Counted from the first letter of the stretch, positions 7,764 through 18,152 are shown. The stretch: DNA of 64,000 nt from Mycobacterium spongiae (GCF_018278905.1 NZ_CP046600.1:1426001-1490000); one strand, 5' to 3'. Notes: generated from the letters alone by a model not told the origin. Numbers and translations: made by a program.

Positions 7764-10343
7764 CTAGGATAACCCGTTGAGCCCGTTCTGGCCCAACAGG
7801 AGCCCGCCGACCCCTCCGGTGCCGGGGCTGCCCGCGGCGTTGCCGGTGCCGCCGTTGCCGCCGTTGCCGCCGGTGCCGATCAGCCCGGCGTTGCCGCCGA
7901 CGCCTCCGGCCCCGCCCAAGCCGCCGCCGGTGTCACCATTGCCGCCGGCGCCGCCGGCCCCACCGCCGCCCTGCAACTGACCGCCGGTGCCGCCAGCACC
8001 CCCGGCCCCCCCGCCAGCGGTCCGGCTGATCCCTCCGGCGCCGCCGGCCCCGCCGTTGCCGAGCCAGCCGGCGCTGCCGCCGATCCCGCCGTCCCCTCCG
8101 TTGCCGGCACTTCCGGTTCCGCCGAATCCGCCGGCCCCGCCGCTGCCGAACAGCAGGCCGGCGGTGCCGCCGGCGCCGCCGGTCCCACCGACCGCACTGC
8201 CGGCTCCACCGGCCCCGCCGGCCCCGCCGTCGCCGAACAGCCCGCCGCCGGTCCCACCGGTTCCGCCGGCCCCGCCAAGTCCGAATCCGAATCCACCGGT
8301 GCCGCCCGCACCACCGGTGCCGGCGAGCGGCCCCGCGCTGCCGCCGGCACCGCCGGCTCCGCCGGGTCCGCCGGTTCCGCCTGTTCCGCCGTCGCCGCCG
8401 CCGGCGCCGAGAAGCCCAGCCAGCAGGCCGCCGGCCCCGCCGGTCCCACCGGCCCCACCGGCGGCCGCACCGGGCTCGCCGGTCCCGCCGGTCCCGCCGG
8501 CCCCGCCCGCGCCCCACAGTCCACCGGCTCCGCCGCCGCCACCTGCTCCACCGACCCCGCCGCCGAAGCTGCTGAACCCGCCGGTCCCGCCGGCGCCGCC
8601 GTCGCCGAACAGCCAACCGCCAGCGCCACCGTCGCCGCCGGCCCCCCCGTCGCCGATCGATGAGCTGGCGCCGGCCCCGCCGGTGCCGCCTGCGCCCCAC
8701 AGGCCGGCGGCACCGCCGGCCCCGCCGGACTCGCCCATGCCCGCTGAGCCGGATCCGCCGGCCCCGCCATCGCCGAGCAGCCACCCGCCGGGTGTGCCGT
8801 TGGCCCCGCTGCCGGCAGCTCCGGGGGTGCCGTTGCCGATCAGCGGGCGCCCGGTCAGCTCCTGAATGGGGGCGTTGATCGCGCCCAGTGCTTGCTGCTG
8901 CAGGGTATGCAGCGGCGAGGTGCTCGCCGGGGCGTTGAATCCGTCCAGCCCCAGCAGCAGCCCGCTGATCCCACCAGCGCCGGTGCCGCCGGCGGTCGCG
9001 CCAGTGCCGCCGATACCGGCGTTACCGCCGTTGCCGATCAGCACCCCGTTGCCACCGGTACCCCCGGCACCGCCGGTCATGGTGCCCTCCCCGCCGGCAC
9101 CGCCGGCACCGCCGTTGCCGATCAGCTGGCCGCCGGCGCCGCCGGCCCCGCCGGCACCCCCGTCGTTGGTGTCGCCGAATCCTCCGGCCCCGCCGACCCC
9201 GCCGTTGCCCAGCCAGCCGGCGTTTCCGCCGGCCCCGCCGGCACCGCCGGTTTCGCCGGCCCCGCCGGCCCCGCCGAGCCCGCCGGCCCCGAACGCCCCG
9301 CCGGTGCCGCCGACCCCACCGGAACCCCCGTCGCCACCAATCCCGAATCCGCCGGTACCGCCGGCCCCGCCGGCACCGAACAGTAGCCCGGCATTGCCGC
9401 CGGCCCCGCCGGCCCCGCCGCCGCTATTGCCGGCCCCGCCGACCCCGCCGGCCCCGCCAGGGCCGCCCAACAGGCCAGCATCGCCGCCGGCACCACCGGC
9501 GCCCCCAGTGAAAGAGGCTGCCCCGCCGGTGCCGCCGTTGCCGCCGCCAGCGCCGAGGAGCCCGGCCAGCAGTCCACTTGTCCCGCCGCCCCCACCGGCC
9601 CCGCCGGACCCGCCGAACGATGCTCCGCCGGACCCGCCGAGTCCGCCGGCGCCCCACAGCCCGCCGGCCCCGCCGACCCCACCGGCACCCCCATCACCGG
9701 CTTGGCCGAATCCGCCGGCGCCGCCGGTCCCGCCGGCGCCCAACAACCAGCCACCGGCCCCGCCAGCTCCACCAGCCCCACCGTGACCCGCGGCGGCGGT
9801 ACCGCCAGCCCCGCCGGCGCCGCCGGTGCCCCACAGCCCGGCCGCTCCGCCGGCCCCACCGGGCAGCCCTGCCGCACCGGAGCCCCCGGCCCCACCGTCA
9901 CCGATCAACCAGCCGCCCGGGGCCCCATTGGCGCCGGTCCCCGGGGCGCCGTTGGCGCCGTTGCCGATCAGCGGGCGCCCCGTCAGCGCCACACTTTGCG
10001 CGTTGACCGCAGCCAGCAGGTCCTGTGTCACCGACTGGGCAGGGGCCGCCATCGACGCGGCGGCGGCGGCCTCGGCGCCCGCGTAGGCGCCCGCACCGGC
10101 GGTCAACGTCTGCACGAACTGTTGGTGAAACCCCGCCGCCTGGGCGCTGAACGCCTGATAGGCCTGGCCGTGGCCGGAAAACAACGCCGCAACTGCCGCC
10201 GACACCTCATCCTGGGCTGCGGCCGCGATCTGTGTGGTCGAGGCCGCCGCCCCGGCATTAGCCGCACTCAAAACCGAGCCGATCCCGGCCAAGTTCGTTG
10301 CCGCTGAGCCCACTATCTCAGGCATCGCGATCACAAACGACAC
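7764..10343 (-). CDS. PE_PGRS family protein with duplicated PGRS module
   Basis: An 859-residue PE_PGRS protein. Residues 1 to about 95 form the PE domain ([10 protein letters not shown] onward, with the amphipathic Ala-rich helices). A GRPLIGNG linker follows (about 119-126), then a long Gly-Ala repeat region built of GGAGG and GGXGG units with interspersed WLLGDGG and GLWGAGG blocks. A second linker-like segment with GRPLIGNG recurs at about residue 494 and restarts the pattern, so the PGRS part is a two-module protein. The start is GTG 10341-10343 with GGGAGGT about 5 bases upstream. Such proteins are normally exported by ESX-5 to the cell surface. It is divergent from the PPE gene on the other strand, and its codon use is dictated by the repeats. 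Confidence 0.95.
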   Translation of the reverse strand: MSFVIAMPEIVGSAATNLAGIGSVLSAANAGAAASTTQIAAAAQDEVSAAVAALFSGHGQAYQAFSAQAAGFHQQFVQTLTAGAGAYAGAEAAAAASMAAPAQSVTQDLLAAVNAQSVALTGRPLIGNGANGAPGTGANGAPGGWLIGDGGAGGSGAAGLPGGAGGAAGLWGTGGAGGAGGTAAAGHGGAGGAGGAGGWLLGAGGTGGAGGFGQAGDGGAGGVGGAGGLWGAGGLGGSGGASFGGSGGAGGGGGTSGLLAGLLGAGGGNGGTGGAASFTGGAGGAGGDAGLLGGPGGAGGVGGAGNSGGGAGGAGGNAGLLFGAGGAGGTGGFGIGGDGGSGGVGGTGGAFGAGGLGGAGGAGETGGAGGAGGNAGWLGNGGVGGAGGFGDTNDGGAGGAGGAGGQLIGNGGAGGAGGEGTMTGGAGGTGGNGVLIGNGGNAGIGGTGATAGGTGAGGISGLLLGLDGFNAPASTSPLHTLQQQALGAINAPIQELTGRPLIGNGTPGAAGSGANGTPGGWLLGDGGAGGSGSAGMGESGGAGGAAGLWGAGGTGGAGASSSIGDGGAGGDGGAGGWLFGDGGAGGTGGFSSFGGGVGGAGGGGGAGGLWGAGGAGGTGGTGEPGAAAGGAGGTGGAGGLLAGLLGAGGGDGGTGGTGGPGGAGGAGGSAGPLAGTGGAGGTGGFGFGLGGAGGTGGTGGGLFGDGGAGGAGGAGSAVGGTGGAGGTAGLLFGSGGAGGFGGTGSAGNGGDGGIGGSAGWLGNGGAGGAGGISRTAGGGAGGAGGTGGQLQGGGGAGGAGGNGDTGGGLGGAGGVGGNAGLIGTGGNGGNGGTGNAAGSPGTGGVGGLLLGQNGLNGLS

Positions 10344-10405
10344 GTGCCACCTCCCGACAGCGCTTGTTGCTAGGGAGGTTGTACGTTGGCGATTCGCACC
10401 CGATC

Positions 10406-10425
10406 AATACGACGTTCGTCGTATT
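10406..10425. promoter_or_regulatory. Operator-like dyad 1 (ATACGA-N6-TCGTAT)
   Basis: Perfect inverted repeat of 9-base arms, AATACGACG and CGTCGTATT, around a 2-base centre. An extra TCGTAT half-site follows directly at 10425-10430. The arrangement is that of a dimeric helix-turn-helix repressor site; the cognate regulator is not identified. Confidence 0.6.
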
Positions 10426-10450
10426 CGTATCGCACGAAATTCTGAAACTG

Positions 10451-10468
10451 ATACGACAAACATCGTAT
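10451..10468. promoter_or_regulatory. Operator-like dyad 2 (ATACGA-N6-TCGTAT)
   Basis: Half-sites ATACGA (10451-10456) and TCGTAT (10463-10468) with a 6-base spacer, the same half-sites and spacing as dyad 1. The dyad centres are 44 bases apart, about four helical turns. Confidence 0.6.
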
Positions 10469-10619
10469 TGCTCACGGATATCAATAGCCTGTACAAACTC
10501 ATAGCAACAAACCGGATTTGAGCAACATTCCGGTCGTGGTCCACGTGAGATATTCCCGCCACGTGTCGGGCAGACCATTACGTGGGTCGCAAACATCGGG
10601 CGAGAAGGGGTTTGGCGCG

Positions 10620-13388
10620 TTGAATTTTCTGTCATTGCCACCCGAGATCAACTCGGCCAGGATCTTCGGGGGTGCAGGCGCTGAACCGATGTTGGCAGCG
10701 GCGGTGGCCTGGGATGGGTTGGCCGCCGAGTTGGCTTCGGCGGCGAGTTCCTTTGGGTCGCTGACGTCTTTGCTCGCAGAGCAGGCGTGGCAGGGTCCGG
10801 CTGCGGCGGCCATGCTGGCGGCGGCCGGCCCGTACGCGGGATGGCTGAGCGCGACGGCGGCGCAGGCCGACCAGACGGCCCTTCAGGCCCGCGCGATTAC
10901 CGCCGCATTTGAGGCGGTGCGGGCGGCCACCGTGGATCCGGCGATGGTCGTGGCCAACCGGGGTCAGCTGGTGTCTCTGGTGATGTCGAATCTGTTTGGC
11001 CAAAACGCCCCGGCGATCGCGGCGACCGAGGCCGCCTACGAGGCGATGTGGGCACAGGATGTCGCCGCGATGGTTGGCTATCACGCGGGGGCTTCGGGGG
11101 TCCTCTCGGCGTTGACCCCGTTTGCTCAGCCGCTGCAAAACCTGGCCGGCCTGCCGGCTCAGTTGGCTGTAGCTGCACTGCCCGCTGCCGGCCCTACTTC
11201 GGTGGGCGCCCCGGCTGCAGCCGCCGCGGCGAGCAGGATGATTGCCGTTAACCTGGGTCTGGGCAATCTCGGCCTTACCAACGTCGGCAACGGCAATGCC
11301 GGTTTTCTCAATCTTGGCAGCGGAAACCTTGGTAGTAGCAATGTCGGTTCCGGAAACTTCGGCAGCAGCAATCTCGGCTTCGGAAACTTGGGCAGCCTGA
11401 ATATCGGCCCGGCAAACCGCGGTAGTTCCAACCTGGGCTTTGCGAACATCGGCAACGGTAACATCGGCTTCGCGAATGCCGGCAACAACAATATTGGTAT
11501 TGGGTTGATCGGCAACAATCAGGTCGGCATCGGCGGCCTAAACTCGGGTTCTAACAATTTGGGATTATTTAACTCGGGCAACGGGAATATCGGATTCTTT
11601 AACTCCGGCACCGGAAACTTCGGTATCGGGAACTCGGGCAACTACAACACGGGCTGGTGGAACTCTGGACAGGCGAACACGGGCTTCTTTAACGTGGGCT
11701 CCTTCAACACCGGTAGCCTCAATGTGGGCGACGCCAATACAGGAAGCGTGAACACGGGTAGCTACAACACGGGCGATGCCAACCCGGGCGTCTCTAACAC
11801 GGGTAGCTTCAACACCGGCGACGCCAACACCGGCTTTTTGAACTCGGGCGATATCAATACCGGCGCCTTCAACGTTGGCAACATGAATAGCGGATTCTTT
11901 CTGACGGGTAATGGCACCCAGGACAGTCTCACGTTCGGAATCGGTACGCCCGAGATGACCCTGCCCCCGATCAACCTCCCGGCGATCAGTGTCCCCGCCT
12001 TCGACCTGCCCGAGATAACGATACCTTCGATGTCTCTTCCCGCGGTGACCACGCCGGCGGATATCACCGTGGGCGGGTTTAGCTTGCCCGATATCACGAT
12101 ACCGTCGATGTCGCTTCCGGCGTTTAATCCCCCCGAGATCACTGTGAGCGGGTTCACCACACCCGAAATAACGACTGCCGCATTCGCAATTCCGCCGGGC
12201 GTCATAGGCTCGGCAACAGTGGGAACGTTTACAACGCCCGAAATCAATATACCGTCGATGACCATTCCCTCCATAGACCTCGCCGGCGGAAATGTGGGCG
12301 GGTTTGTCCTGCCCGAGGTAGAGGTACCCACCCTCGGCACGCCCAGAATACAACTCAACGGGTTGTCAACACCTACGATAACCATGGCTGGGTTCGAACT
12401 TCCCGGTATCATCACCCCCACGGTTATCGGCGGCGGCGCGATTCCTGGTGGCCCTCTTCAGATACTTTCTATAGTCGGTGGTCTTATGGGGGGGTCAAAC
12501 TTCTTCCTTGAAGAAATATCCTTGGACACGTTCTTCATAGGAGACCCCACTGGCGCTGGCCCACCCCTTACAAATGGCTTTATTTCCGGGTTCACCTTCC
12601 CCGCTATCGAGATAGGCGCATTCGAGTTCCCCAGCATCAGTACGGTCGAACCGTTTACCATCCCAGGCATCAACATCGGCGGTTTCGATTTGCCGACTAT
12701 CGCAACTCCTGAGATTAACACCCCTACTATTTCCCTTCCCAGCATCGTTGTCGGTGATCTCTTTGGCGGTGGGTTCCAGACGCCGCTAATTCTCCTCGGT
12801 CAAATTGTCGTTCCATCGATCACCATCCCCCCCTTCAATGTGGGCGGGTTCACCTTGCCGGATATCAGCATCCCTGCGACTACCACCAATCCGCTTACCA
12901 TCCCGGGCATCGATGTCGGTGGGTTCACCCTGCCCCAAGTCGACATCCCGGCGATTACCACTGCTCCGCTCAGCATCGGCGGCATCGGTGTCGGCGGGTT
13001 CACCACCCCGGAGCTCGCCATCCCCAGCATCAACCTGCCCAGCACCGTCGTGGCGCGGTTGGACATCCCGCCGGGGCCAGGCTTTTTTAACTCGAGTACC
13101 ACTCCATCGTCGGGCTTCTTCAACAGCGGCGCCGGGAGCAGCTCAGGCTTCGGCAACACCGGCGCCGGTCTGTCGGGCTTGTTTAACGAGGTTCCCGCCG
13201 GGCTTTCCTTCGGCTCGGGTTACCTCAACTTCGGCGCCATATCCTCAGGGTTGTCGAACCTCGGCAGCGGCATATCGGGGCTGGGCAACCTTGGCGGCCT
13301 CCCCCTCGCGGACAACAGCCTGGTGTCGGGCCTCAGCAACTTCGGTTTCAGGCTCGCGGGTTTGGTATTCCAGGGCACCACGCCATAG
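10620..13388 (+). CDS. PPE family protein with MPTR and Ile-Pro-rich repeat regions
   Basis: A 922-residue PPE protein. Residues 1 to about 180 are the PPE domain, beginning [10 protein letters not shown] and containing the MWAQDVAAM region. About 215-470 are MPTR repeats (NxGxGNxG pentapeptide units). About 475-860 are a different repeat, of LPxIxIPS and GGFxLPxI type, rich in Ile, Pro and Thr, and then a short return of [11 protein letters not shown] units at the C-terminus. The TTG at 10620 is preferred over an upstream start at 10518 because it gives the canonical PPE N-terminus and has GAGAAGGGG upstream. ESX-5-type secretion is expected from family knowledge. No PE partner is cotranscribed; the neighbouring PE_PGRS gene is divergent. 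Confidence 0.93.
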   Translation: MNFLSLPPEINSARIFGGAGAEPMLAAAVAWDGLAAELASAASSFGSLTSLLAEQAWQGPAAAAMLAAAGPYAGWLSATAAQADQTALQARAITAAFEAVRAATVDPAMVVANRGQLVSLVMSNLFGQNAPAIAATEAAYEAMWAQDVAAMVGYHAGASGVLSALTPFAQPLQNLAGLPAQLAVAALPAAGPTSVGAPAAAAAASRMIAVNLGLGNLGLTNVGNGNAGFLNLGSGNLGSSNVGSGNFGSSNLGFGNLGSLNIGPANRGSSNLGFANIGNGNIGFANAGNNNIGIGLIGNNQVGIGGLNSGSNNLGLFNSGNGNIGFFNSGTGNFGIGNSGNYNTGWWNSGQANTGFFNVGSFNTGSLNVGDANTGSVNTGSYNTGDANPGVSNTGSFNTGDANTGFLNSGDINTGAFNVGNMNSGFFLTGNGTQDSLTFGIGTPEMTLPPINLPAISVPAFDLPEITIPSMSLPAVTTPADITVGGFSLPDITIPSMSLPAFNPPEITVSGFTTPEITTAAFAIPPGVIGSATVGTFTTPEINIPSMTIPSIDLAGGNVGGFVLPEVEVPTLGTPRIQLNGLSTPTITMAGFELPGIITPTVIGGGAIPGGPLQILSIVGGLMGGSNFFLEEISLDTFFIGDPTGAGPPLTNGFISGFTFPAIEIGAFEFPSISTVEPFTIPGINIGGFDLPTIATPEINTPTISLPSIVVGDLFGGGFQTPLILLGQIVVPSITIPPFNVGGFTLPDISIPATTTNPLTIPGIDVGGFTLPQVDIPAITTAPLSIGGIGVGGFTTPELAIPSINLPSTVVARLDIPPGPGFFNSSTTPSSGFFNSGAGSSSGFGNTGAGLSGLFNEVPAGLSFGSGYLNFGAISSGLSNLGSGISGLGNLGGLPLADNSLVSGLSNFGFRLAGLVFQGTTP

Positions 13389-13534
13389 TGCGTGAGGCCT
13401 GCCCTGGGTTTGTGCGACCGCGGGTGGTGCTACTGGCATGCGCTGACTATTAGATCGCGGCTTTCGTATTAGCTCGGGCCGGTTACGATACCTAAATCCG
13501 GATGTGCCGCTGCTGAATCGGAGCTATCGCGGGC

Positions 13535-16500
13535 GTGACTGAATCGCTGCCATTGGGAACGGTGACATTTCTTGTGGGCGGTGTTGACTGTGCAATTCGC
13601 CTGTCGCACACCCATCCCGACAAGATGGCAACGGCCAGCGCCGCGCTCGCTCAGGCGGTGGACGAGCTGGTTGCGGTCCATGAGGGACAGCGGCTGACTG
13701 AACACGGAGACGGTAATAGCTTCGTGGCCGCGTTCACCCGCGCCAGTGATGCTGTGGGGTGCGCGTTGCAGCTACAGCAGATGCCGTTGACGCCGATCCG
13801 GTTGCGTATCGGGGTTCATACCGGCCAAGTGCAGCAGCGCGACGAAGCTCACGATGCGAGTCCAACGATCAGCAGAACCGCGGCCGTGCGGGATCTGGCT
13901 CACGGTGGCCAGACGCTTCTGTCGGATGCCACCCAGCAGCTCGTCGTCGATTCGCTACCGGCGGACGCCTGGCTGACCGACCTGGGCACCTGTCGGGTGC
14001 GTGATCTGGCCGAACGATTGGTGCAGCTGTGCCATCCCAGCGTGGACAACATGTTCCCGCCCTTGAGGACTGCTAAAAGTGTTGATACGCATCACGTTCC
14101 GGTGCACTTGACCAGTTTTGTGGGCCGCGGCCCACAACTGACCCAGCTGCGAAAGCTGTTGATCGACAACCGGCTGGTGACGCTGACCGGCGCCGGCGGT
14201 ATCGGCAAAACTCGTCTGGGTGCTGAGCTGGCCGTGCGCGTTGCGCCGGAGCTGGGCGACGGTGCCTGGTATGTCGACCTCGCGGCGATCACCGATCCCA
14301 CACTCGTTGCGGTCGCGGTGGCCCGTGCCATTGGACTTCACGATCGGCCCGGCTTGGCAACGATGGAAGCGCTGGTCCAGTACGTAGGCGAGCGCCAGAT
14401 GCTGATAATGCTGGACAACTGCGAACATCTGCTGGCTGCTGTTGCGTCTTTGGCGGTTGACCTGTTGGGTGCCTGCCCCGCGTCGACGCTGCTGGCAACC
14501 AGCCGGGAGCCTCTCGGCGTGCTCGGGGAAGTCGCGTTTGTGGTGCCCTCCTTGTCGCTGGCCGATGAGGCCGTGGAGTTGTTCGCCGATCGGGCTCGTC
14601 GGGTTCGGCAGGATTTCGCGGTGACCGCGGAGAACGAGGCCGCCGTGGCTGAGATCTGCCGGCGGCTTGACGGCATGCCGCTGGCCATCGAGCTGGCGGC
14701 AGCGCGGGTGCGGGCGTTGTCGCTGGAGGAGATCGTCACCAGCCTCGATGACCGGTTTCGTCTTCTGACCGGTGGTTTGCGTACCGTGGTGGCCCGCCAG
14801 CAGACGTTGCGCGCCTCGGTCGATTGGTCGCATGCGTTGCTGACCGAGGACGAACGCGTCGTGTTGCGTCGGCTCTCGGTGTTCGTGGGTGGGTTCGATC
14901 TAGACGCGGCCCGCGCTGTGGCCGGCAGCAGCCCGATCGAGAGCCATCAAATCCGCGACCAGCTCGCGCTGCTCGTCGACAAGTCTCTGGTCGTAGCCGA
15001 ACACACCGCTGGCCTCACACGCTATCGCCTCTTAGAGACGGTGCGTCACTACGCGTTGGAGAAACTGGGAGAATCCGGCGAAGCCGACGAACTCGCTAAC
15101 CGTCACAGCGACTACTACACGTCACTGGCGAGTTCCCTGATCGACCCTGCAGCAAGTGACTTCCTGCAACGCCTCGAGTCCGCATACGACGAGATGGACA
15201 ATTTTCAAAGCGCATTCGGGCGCAGCCTCGAAAGCGGAGCCATTGGCCGGGCGTTGGAGCTTGCGTCTTCGCTCGAGCTGCTCTGGGGATCGCACGACGC
15301 GATCCAGGAAGGTCTCGCCTGGCTTGAGACCGGGCTCGCCAAAATCGATGCGCCCAACGTGGCACCCGAAGTCCGTGTGCAAGCAATCGCCAGCCGGGCG
15401 GCGCTTCTGGCCTGGGTCGGCGTCGCGGCAGGCGATGAGGAAACCGAAGAAGCCCTGACCATCGCCCGAACCCTCGATGACAGGGAATTATTGGTGCGCG
15501 CGCTGATGACCCGTGGCTGCGCCTTTCTTTATGACGCCGAGGCCGCCGAACCCTATTTCGACGAGGCGGTCAACACTGTCCGAGAAATGGGCGATTCGTG
15601 GCTGCTGAGCCAGGTTCTGGCCCGGCAGACCATGCCGGCGGTAATCGCCGGTGATTTCGCCGGGATAGTTGCGACTGCGGCGAAGGCGCTCGAGGCTGCC
15701 GAGGCCACAGGTGACCGATTCACCGCCCGTCATTGCCGCTTGCTTGAGGGATTGGCGACATTCATGCAAGGCGATCTGGTGCTGGCGGCGGCGCAGCTCG
15801 GTGACGTGATCGAGGAAGCGGCCGCGGAGCATGACGCGATGTTTCGGGTCTATGCCTTGGTCATCGATGGCATCGTACGGGTGTTCCAAGGCGACGTGGT
15901 TGGTGCCCGATCCCGTGCCGACGCAGCCCTCGAAGGCTGCGCCGAACTTCCTGGGTTTCACACGGGCAAGGCATACATCTGTATTGCGCTTGCGTGCCTC
16001 GCCGCTGGTGATGCGGTCGCGGCCTGGCGGGCCAGCGAAGAAGCTCGCCAGCGCGCCGGCCTAGAACCACTGACGGTTGGATTTCACGGGTGGGCGGCCT
16101 TGGGGCCGCTGGGTTGTGGCGACCTTGCCGCGGCCCGTCGCTGGGCCGACGACGTGATCTCGGCGACGAAGGGCTCGTTTCGAGGTGCGGCGCTGTCGAC
16201 CCGTTCGCGGGTCGCGATCGCCCAGCGTGATTTCAAACAAGCCGAACACGACGCCTACGATGCGCTTACGCTTGCCGCCAATATCCGCAGCTCGCTCATC
16301 GTTGCGGACACTTTCGAATGTCTCGCCGATCTCGGGTACGAGGCAGGTAACCACCGCGACGCGGCGAGGTTGTGCGGCGCGGCCGACACCGCTCGGCGGG
16401 GCATCGGCGCCGTGCGTTTCAAGGTCTTCGACGAAGGCTATGAGGCGACGGTGCGAGGCCTGCGCGAGGCCTTAGGAAACAACGACTTTGACAGCGCTTG

Positions 16501-16774
16501 GGCTGAGGGCGCGGCGTTGTCGACCGCGGAAGCCATCGCCTACGCCCGCCGCGGTCGCGGCGAACGCAAACGTTCGGCCACGGGTTGGGCGTCGCTGACT
16601 CTGACCGAGGTCCAGATCGTGCGGCTCGTGGGTGAAGGGCTGGCCAACAAAGACATCGCCACGCGGCTATTCGTTTCATACCGGACTGTCCAGACCCACC
16701 TCACCCACATCTACGCCAAGCTCGGGCTGACCTCGCGCCTGCAGCTCGCTCAAGAGGCAGCGCGCCACATCTAA
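13535..16774 (+). CDS. LuxR-family transcriptional regulator with degenerate cyclase and NB-ARC-type ATPase domains
   Basis: A 1,079-residue regulator of the Rv0386/Rv1358/Rv2488c type. Residues 1-165 resemble a class III nucleotide cyclase domain, but the metal-binding motif normally written FTDIEGS reads VGGVDCA, and the usual VNRAAR motif reads ISRTAA, so catalysis is doubtful. An AAA/NB-ARC ATPase follows, with Walker A GAGGIGKT (219-226) and MLIMLDNCEH as the Walker B-like region. Then come about 500 residues of helical, TPR-like repeats and a C-terminal LuxR helix-turn-helix (about 1015-1079, LTLTEVQIVRLV, NKDIATRLFVSYRTVQ). GTG at 13535 gives a normal family N-terminus. It may control neighbouring accessory genes, but the sequence does not prove this. 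Confidence 0.9.
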   Translation: MTESLPLGTVTFLVGGVDCAIRLSHTHPDKMATASAALAQAVDELVAVHEGQRLTEHGDGNSFVAAFTRASDAVGCALQLQQMPLTPIRLRIGVHTGQVQQRDEAHDASPTISRTAAVRDLAHGGQTLLSDATQQLVVDSLPADAWLTDLGTCRVRDLAERLVQLCHPSVDNMFPPLRTAKSVDTHHVPVHLTSFVGRGPQLTQLRKLLIDNRLVTLTGAGGIGKTRLGAELAVRVAPELGDGAWYVDLAAITDPTLVAVAVARAIGLHDRPGLATMEALVQYVGERQMLIMLDNCEHLLAAVASLAVDLLGACPASTLLATSREPLGVLGEVAFVVPSLSLADEAVELFADRARRVRQDFAVTAENEAAVAEICRRLDGMPLAIELAAARVRALSLEEIVTSLDDRFRLLTGGLRTVVARQQTLRASVDWSHALLTEDERVVLRRLSVFVGGFDLDAARAVAGSSPIESHQIRDQLALLVDKSLVVAEHTAGLTRYRLLETVRHYALEKLGESGEADELANRHSDYYTSLASSLIDPAASDFLQRLESAYDEMDNFQSAFGRSLESGAIGRALELASSLELLWGSHDAIQEGLAWLETGLAKIDAPNVAPEVRVQAIASRAALLAWVGVAAGDEETEEALTIARTLDDRELLVRALMTRGCAFLYDAEAAEPYFDEAVNTVREMGDSWLLSQVLARQTMPAVIAGDFAGIVATAAKALEAAEATGDRFTARHCRLLEGLATFMQGDLVLAAAQLGDVIEEAAAEHDAMFRVYALVIDGIVRVFQGDVVGARSRADAALEGCAELPGFHTGKAYICIALACLAAGDAVAAWRASEEARQRAGLEPLTVGFHGWAALGPLGCGDLAAARRWADDVISATKGSFRGAALSTRSRVAIAQRDFKQAEHDAYDALTLAANIRSSLIVADTFECLADLGYEAGNHRDAARLCGAADTARRGIGAVRFKVFDEGYEATVRGLREALGNNDFDSAWAEGAALSTAEAIAYARRGRGERKRSATGWASLTLTEVQIVRLVGEGLANKDIATRLFVSYRTVQTHLTHIYAKLGLTSRLQLAQEAARHI

Positions 16775-16807
16775 TCGTCGGTGCCAGCTAGATCGCGCGG
16801 CTTGCAG

Positions 16808-17482
16808 CTAGTTGATGCGATCGGTGACAGTTTGAAGGACGTTGTTGGCGATCTGGTCGGTCCGTTCCAGACCAACCACGCCGACGGATATCAACACCGA
16901 AGATTTCTCGCGGTACAGGTGGCTCCAGTCGGCAGCACTGAGCTTCAAGGTGGAGTCGTCCGGCCTTTCCAGGGTGAAGTCGTAGTCGGGGTCACGCAGA
17001 GCAGCGCACGCTCGTAGTGACGACTCCAGCCGATCGAGCACTTGACGCGCGGTATCCGAATTCGCGTACATGGCGACGGCCTGGCTGACTTCGGCGACCA
17101 TCGAGACCCCCTCACCCGGCGCAAGGGCATCGGTCGCCGCGATATACCCAACCCGCCGAAACGCCGTCCAGCGGCTGCCGAAAGTGAGATCGCTATTGCT
17201 TGCCGCGCGGCAGGGACCCGGAGCGTTCGGGTCTCCCCGCGACGGTTTGCGTGTATCCGCGTGCGCGTCCGGAGTGAGGTCTTCGAAACTGGCTATCCGC
17301 CGCGCATCTTCGACGCTGACGATCAACGAGTCGACGTCAGGTGCCGCCGTGGTGGTCGGCATGGTCGTTGTGTGGTGATGCGAGCATGCGGCGATCGCCA
17401 GCACAACGCAGCAGCCAAGTAGGCTCTGGCGGCCAGCCCTGGCAACGTTGGTGGCGTTCACCCTGGGCGCCCTATAGGCCAT
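16808..17482 (-). CDS. Sensor-domain (PknH-like) lipoprotein
   Basis: A 224-residue predicted lipoprotein. A signal peptide runs to a lipobox IAAC (residues 30-33), followed by a His/Thr-rich linker. The rest resembles the extracellular sensor domain found in PknH and in LpqQ/LprH-type lipoproteins, with WTAFRRVGY, conserved Cys near 91 and 158 and the terminal SVGVVGLERTDQIAN strand. These domains fold into a cleft thought to bind an unidentified ligand at the cell envelope. It is convergent with the LuxR-type regulator and ends 33 bases beyond that gene's stop. The start is the most upstream ATG giving an intact signal peptide. Confidence 0.8.
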   Translation of the reverse strand: MAYRAPRVNATNVARAGRQSLLGCCVVLAIAACSHHHTTTMPTTTAAPDVDSLIVSVEDARRIASFEDLTPDAHADTRKPSRGDPNAPGPCRAASNSDLTFGSRWTAFRRVGYIAATDALAPGEGVSMVAEVSQAVAMYANSDTARQVLDRLESSLRACAALRDPDYDFTLERPDDSTLKLSAADWSHLYREKSSVLISVGVVGLERTDQIANNVLQTVTDRIN

Positions 17483-17712
17483 TTCGCCCGAGACCTCTCG
17501 TTCTTGCTGCTGGAGTCGTTTGGCCTCATCGTCGCTAAGCCGTTTTCCGCGTACTCTTGTCCGCTGTCGATGTGGGCGCGATGTCGTTGGTGGGATCGCC
17601 GGGGCGTGGACCCCGCAGTCCTATCTTACGGCGGCCAGACTCTTTGCTGCGCATCAACTATGCGAGCCAGCGCTTGCCGCTACCCAGTCCACAGGGCGTA
17701 AGACCGAACTGG

Positions 17713-17967
17713 CTAGCCCGCGGCCTCGGCAAGCTTCGCTTGCACTTCACCCGCGCTCGGGTTGGTCATTGTCGACCCGTCGGCAAACCGCACTGTGGGG
17801 ACCGTCCTATTGCCATGGTTGACGGACGCGACGAACTCCGCGGCTGCTGCGTTTAGTTCTATGTCGACCTCGTCGTACGAGATTCTGTTGGCCTCGAGTG
17901 CTGTCTTGAGGCGGAAACAGTAGCCGCACCATTCCGTGGTGTAGATGGTGACTGCAGCGCTCGTCAT
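17713..17967 (-). CDS. mrx1: Mycoredoxin-1 (glutaredoxin-like, mycothiol-dependent)
   Basis: An 84-residue thioredoxin-fold oxidoreductase (Rv3198A type) with active site WCGYC at residues 13-17, followed by RLKTAL, the cis-Pro motif TVPTV and a C-terminal FADGS region. Mycoredoxin-1 reduces protein-mycothiol mixed disulfides using mycothiol and mycothiol reductase (family knowledge). It is divergent from uvrD2; the 185 bases between them carry both promoters. Length and motif match the M. tuberculosis protein. Confidence 0.93.
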   Translation of the reverse strand: MTSAAVTIYTTEWCGYCFRLKTALEANRISYDEVDIELNAAAAEFVASVNHGNRTVPTVRFADGSTMTNPSAGEVQAKLAEAAG

Positions 17968-18152
17968 AAGTCGCTAACCTAACCCGGCGACGATGCGGAC
18001 CGCGAAGTGGGCTGGGGAGGAGCCGGGCCGGCGGCCGAAATCCCGGCGACCCCGGAATTCCGAGCGGATTTCGAGCGTGTCGCGCGGCGGGTCGGGGACC
18101 CGCGGAACCCGATCTACCGGGTTTGTCGGCGACCGCTGCCAAGATGGACGCC

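Larger units (their letters stand above)
10344..10619. promoter_or_regulatory. Divergent AT-rich promoter region between PE_PGRS and PPE genes
   Basis: About 275 bases separate the two starts. The central part (about 10380-10510) is distinctly AT-richer than its surroundings and carries two inverted repeats of identical design, listed separately. Ribosome sites lie at both ends: GGGAGGT for the PE_PGRS gene on the minus strand, and GAGAAGGGG for the PPE gene about 9 bases before its TTG. Confidence 0.6.

Noticed and set aside
7777..10086. Long plus-strand reading frames opposite the PE_PGRS gene, rich in Pro-Pro-Ala
   Set aside because: They are complements of GGX repeats; high GC keeps all frames open. 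The PE domain and ribosome site are on the minus strand.
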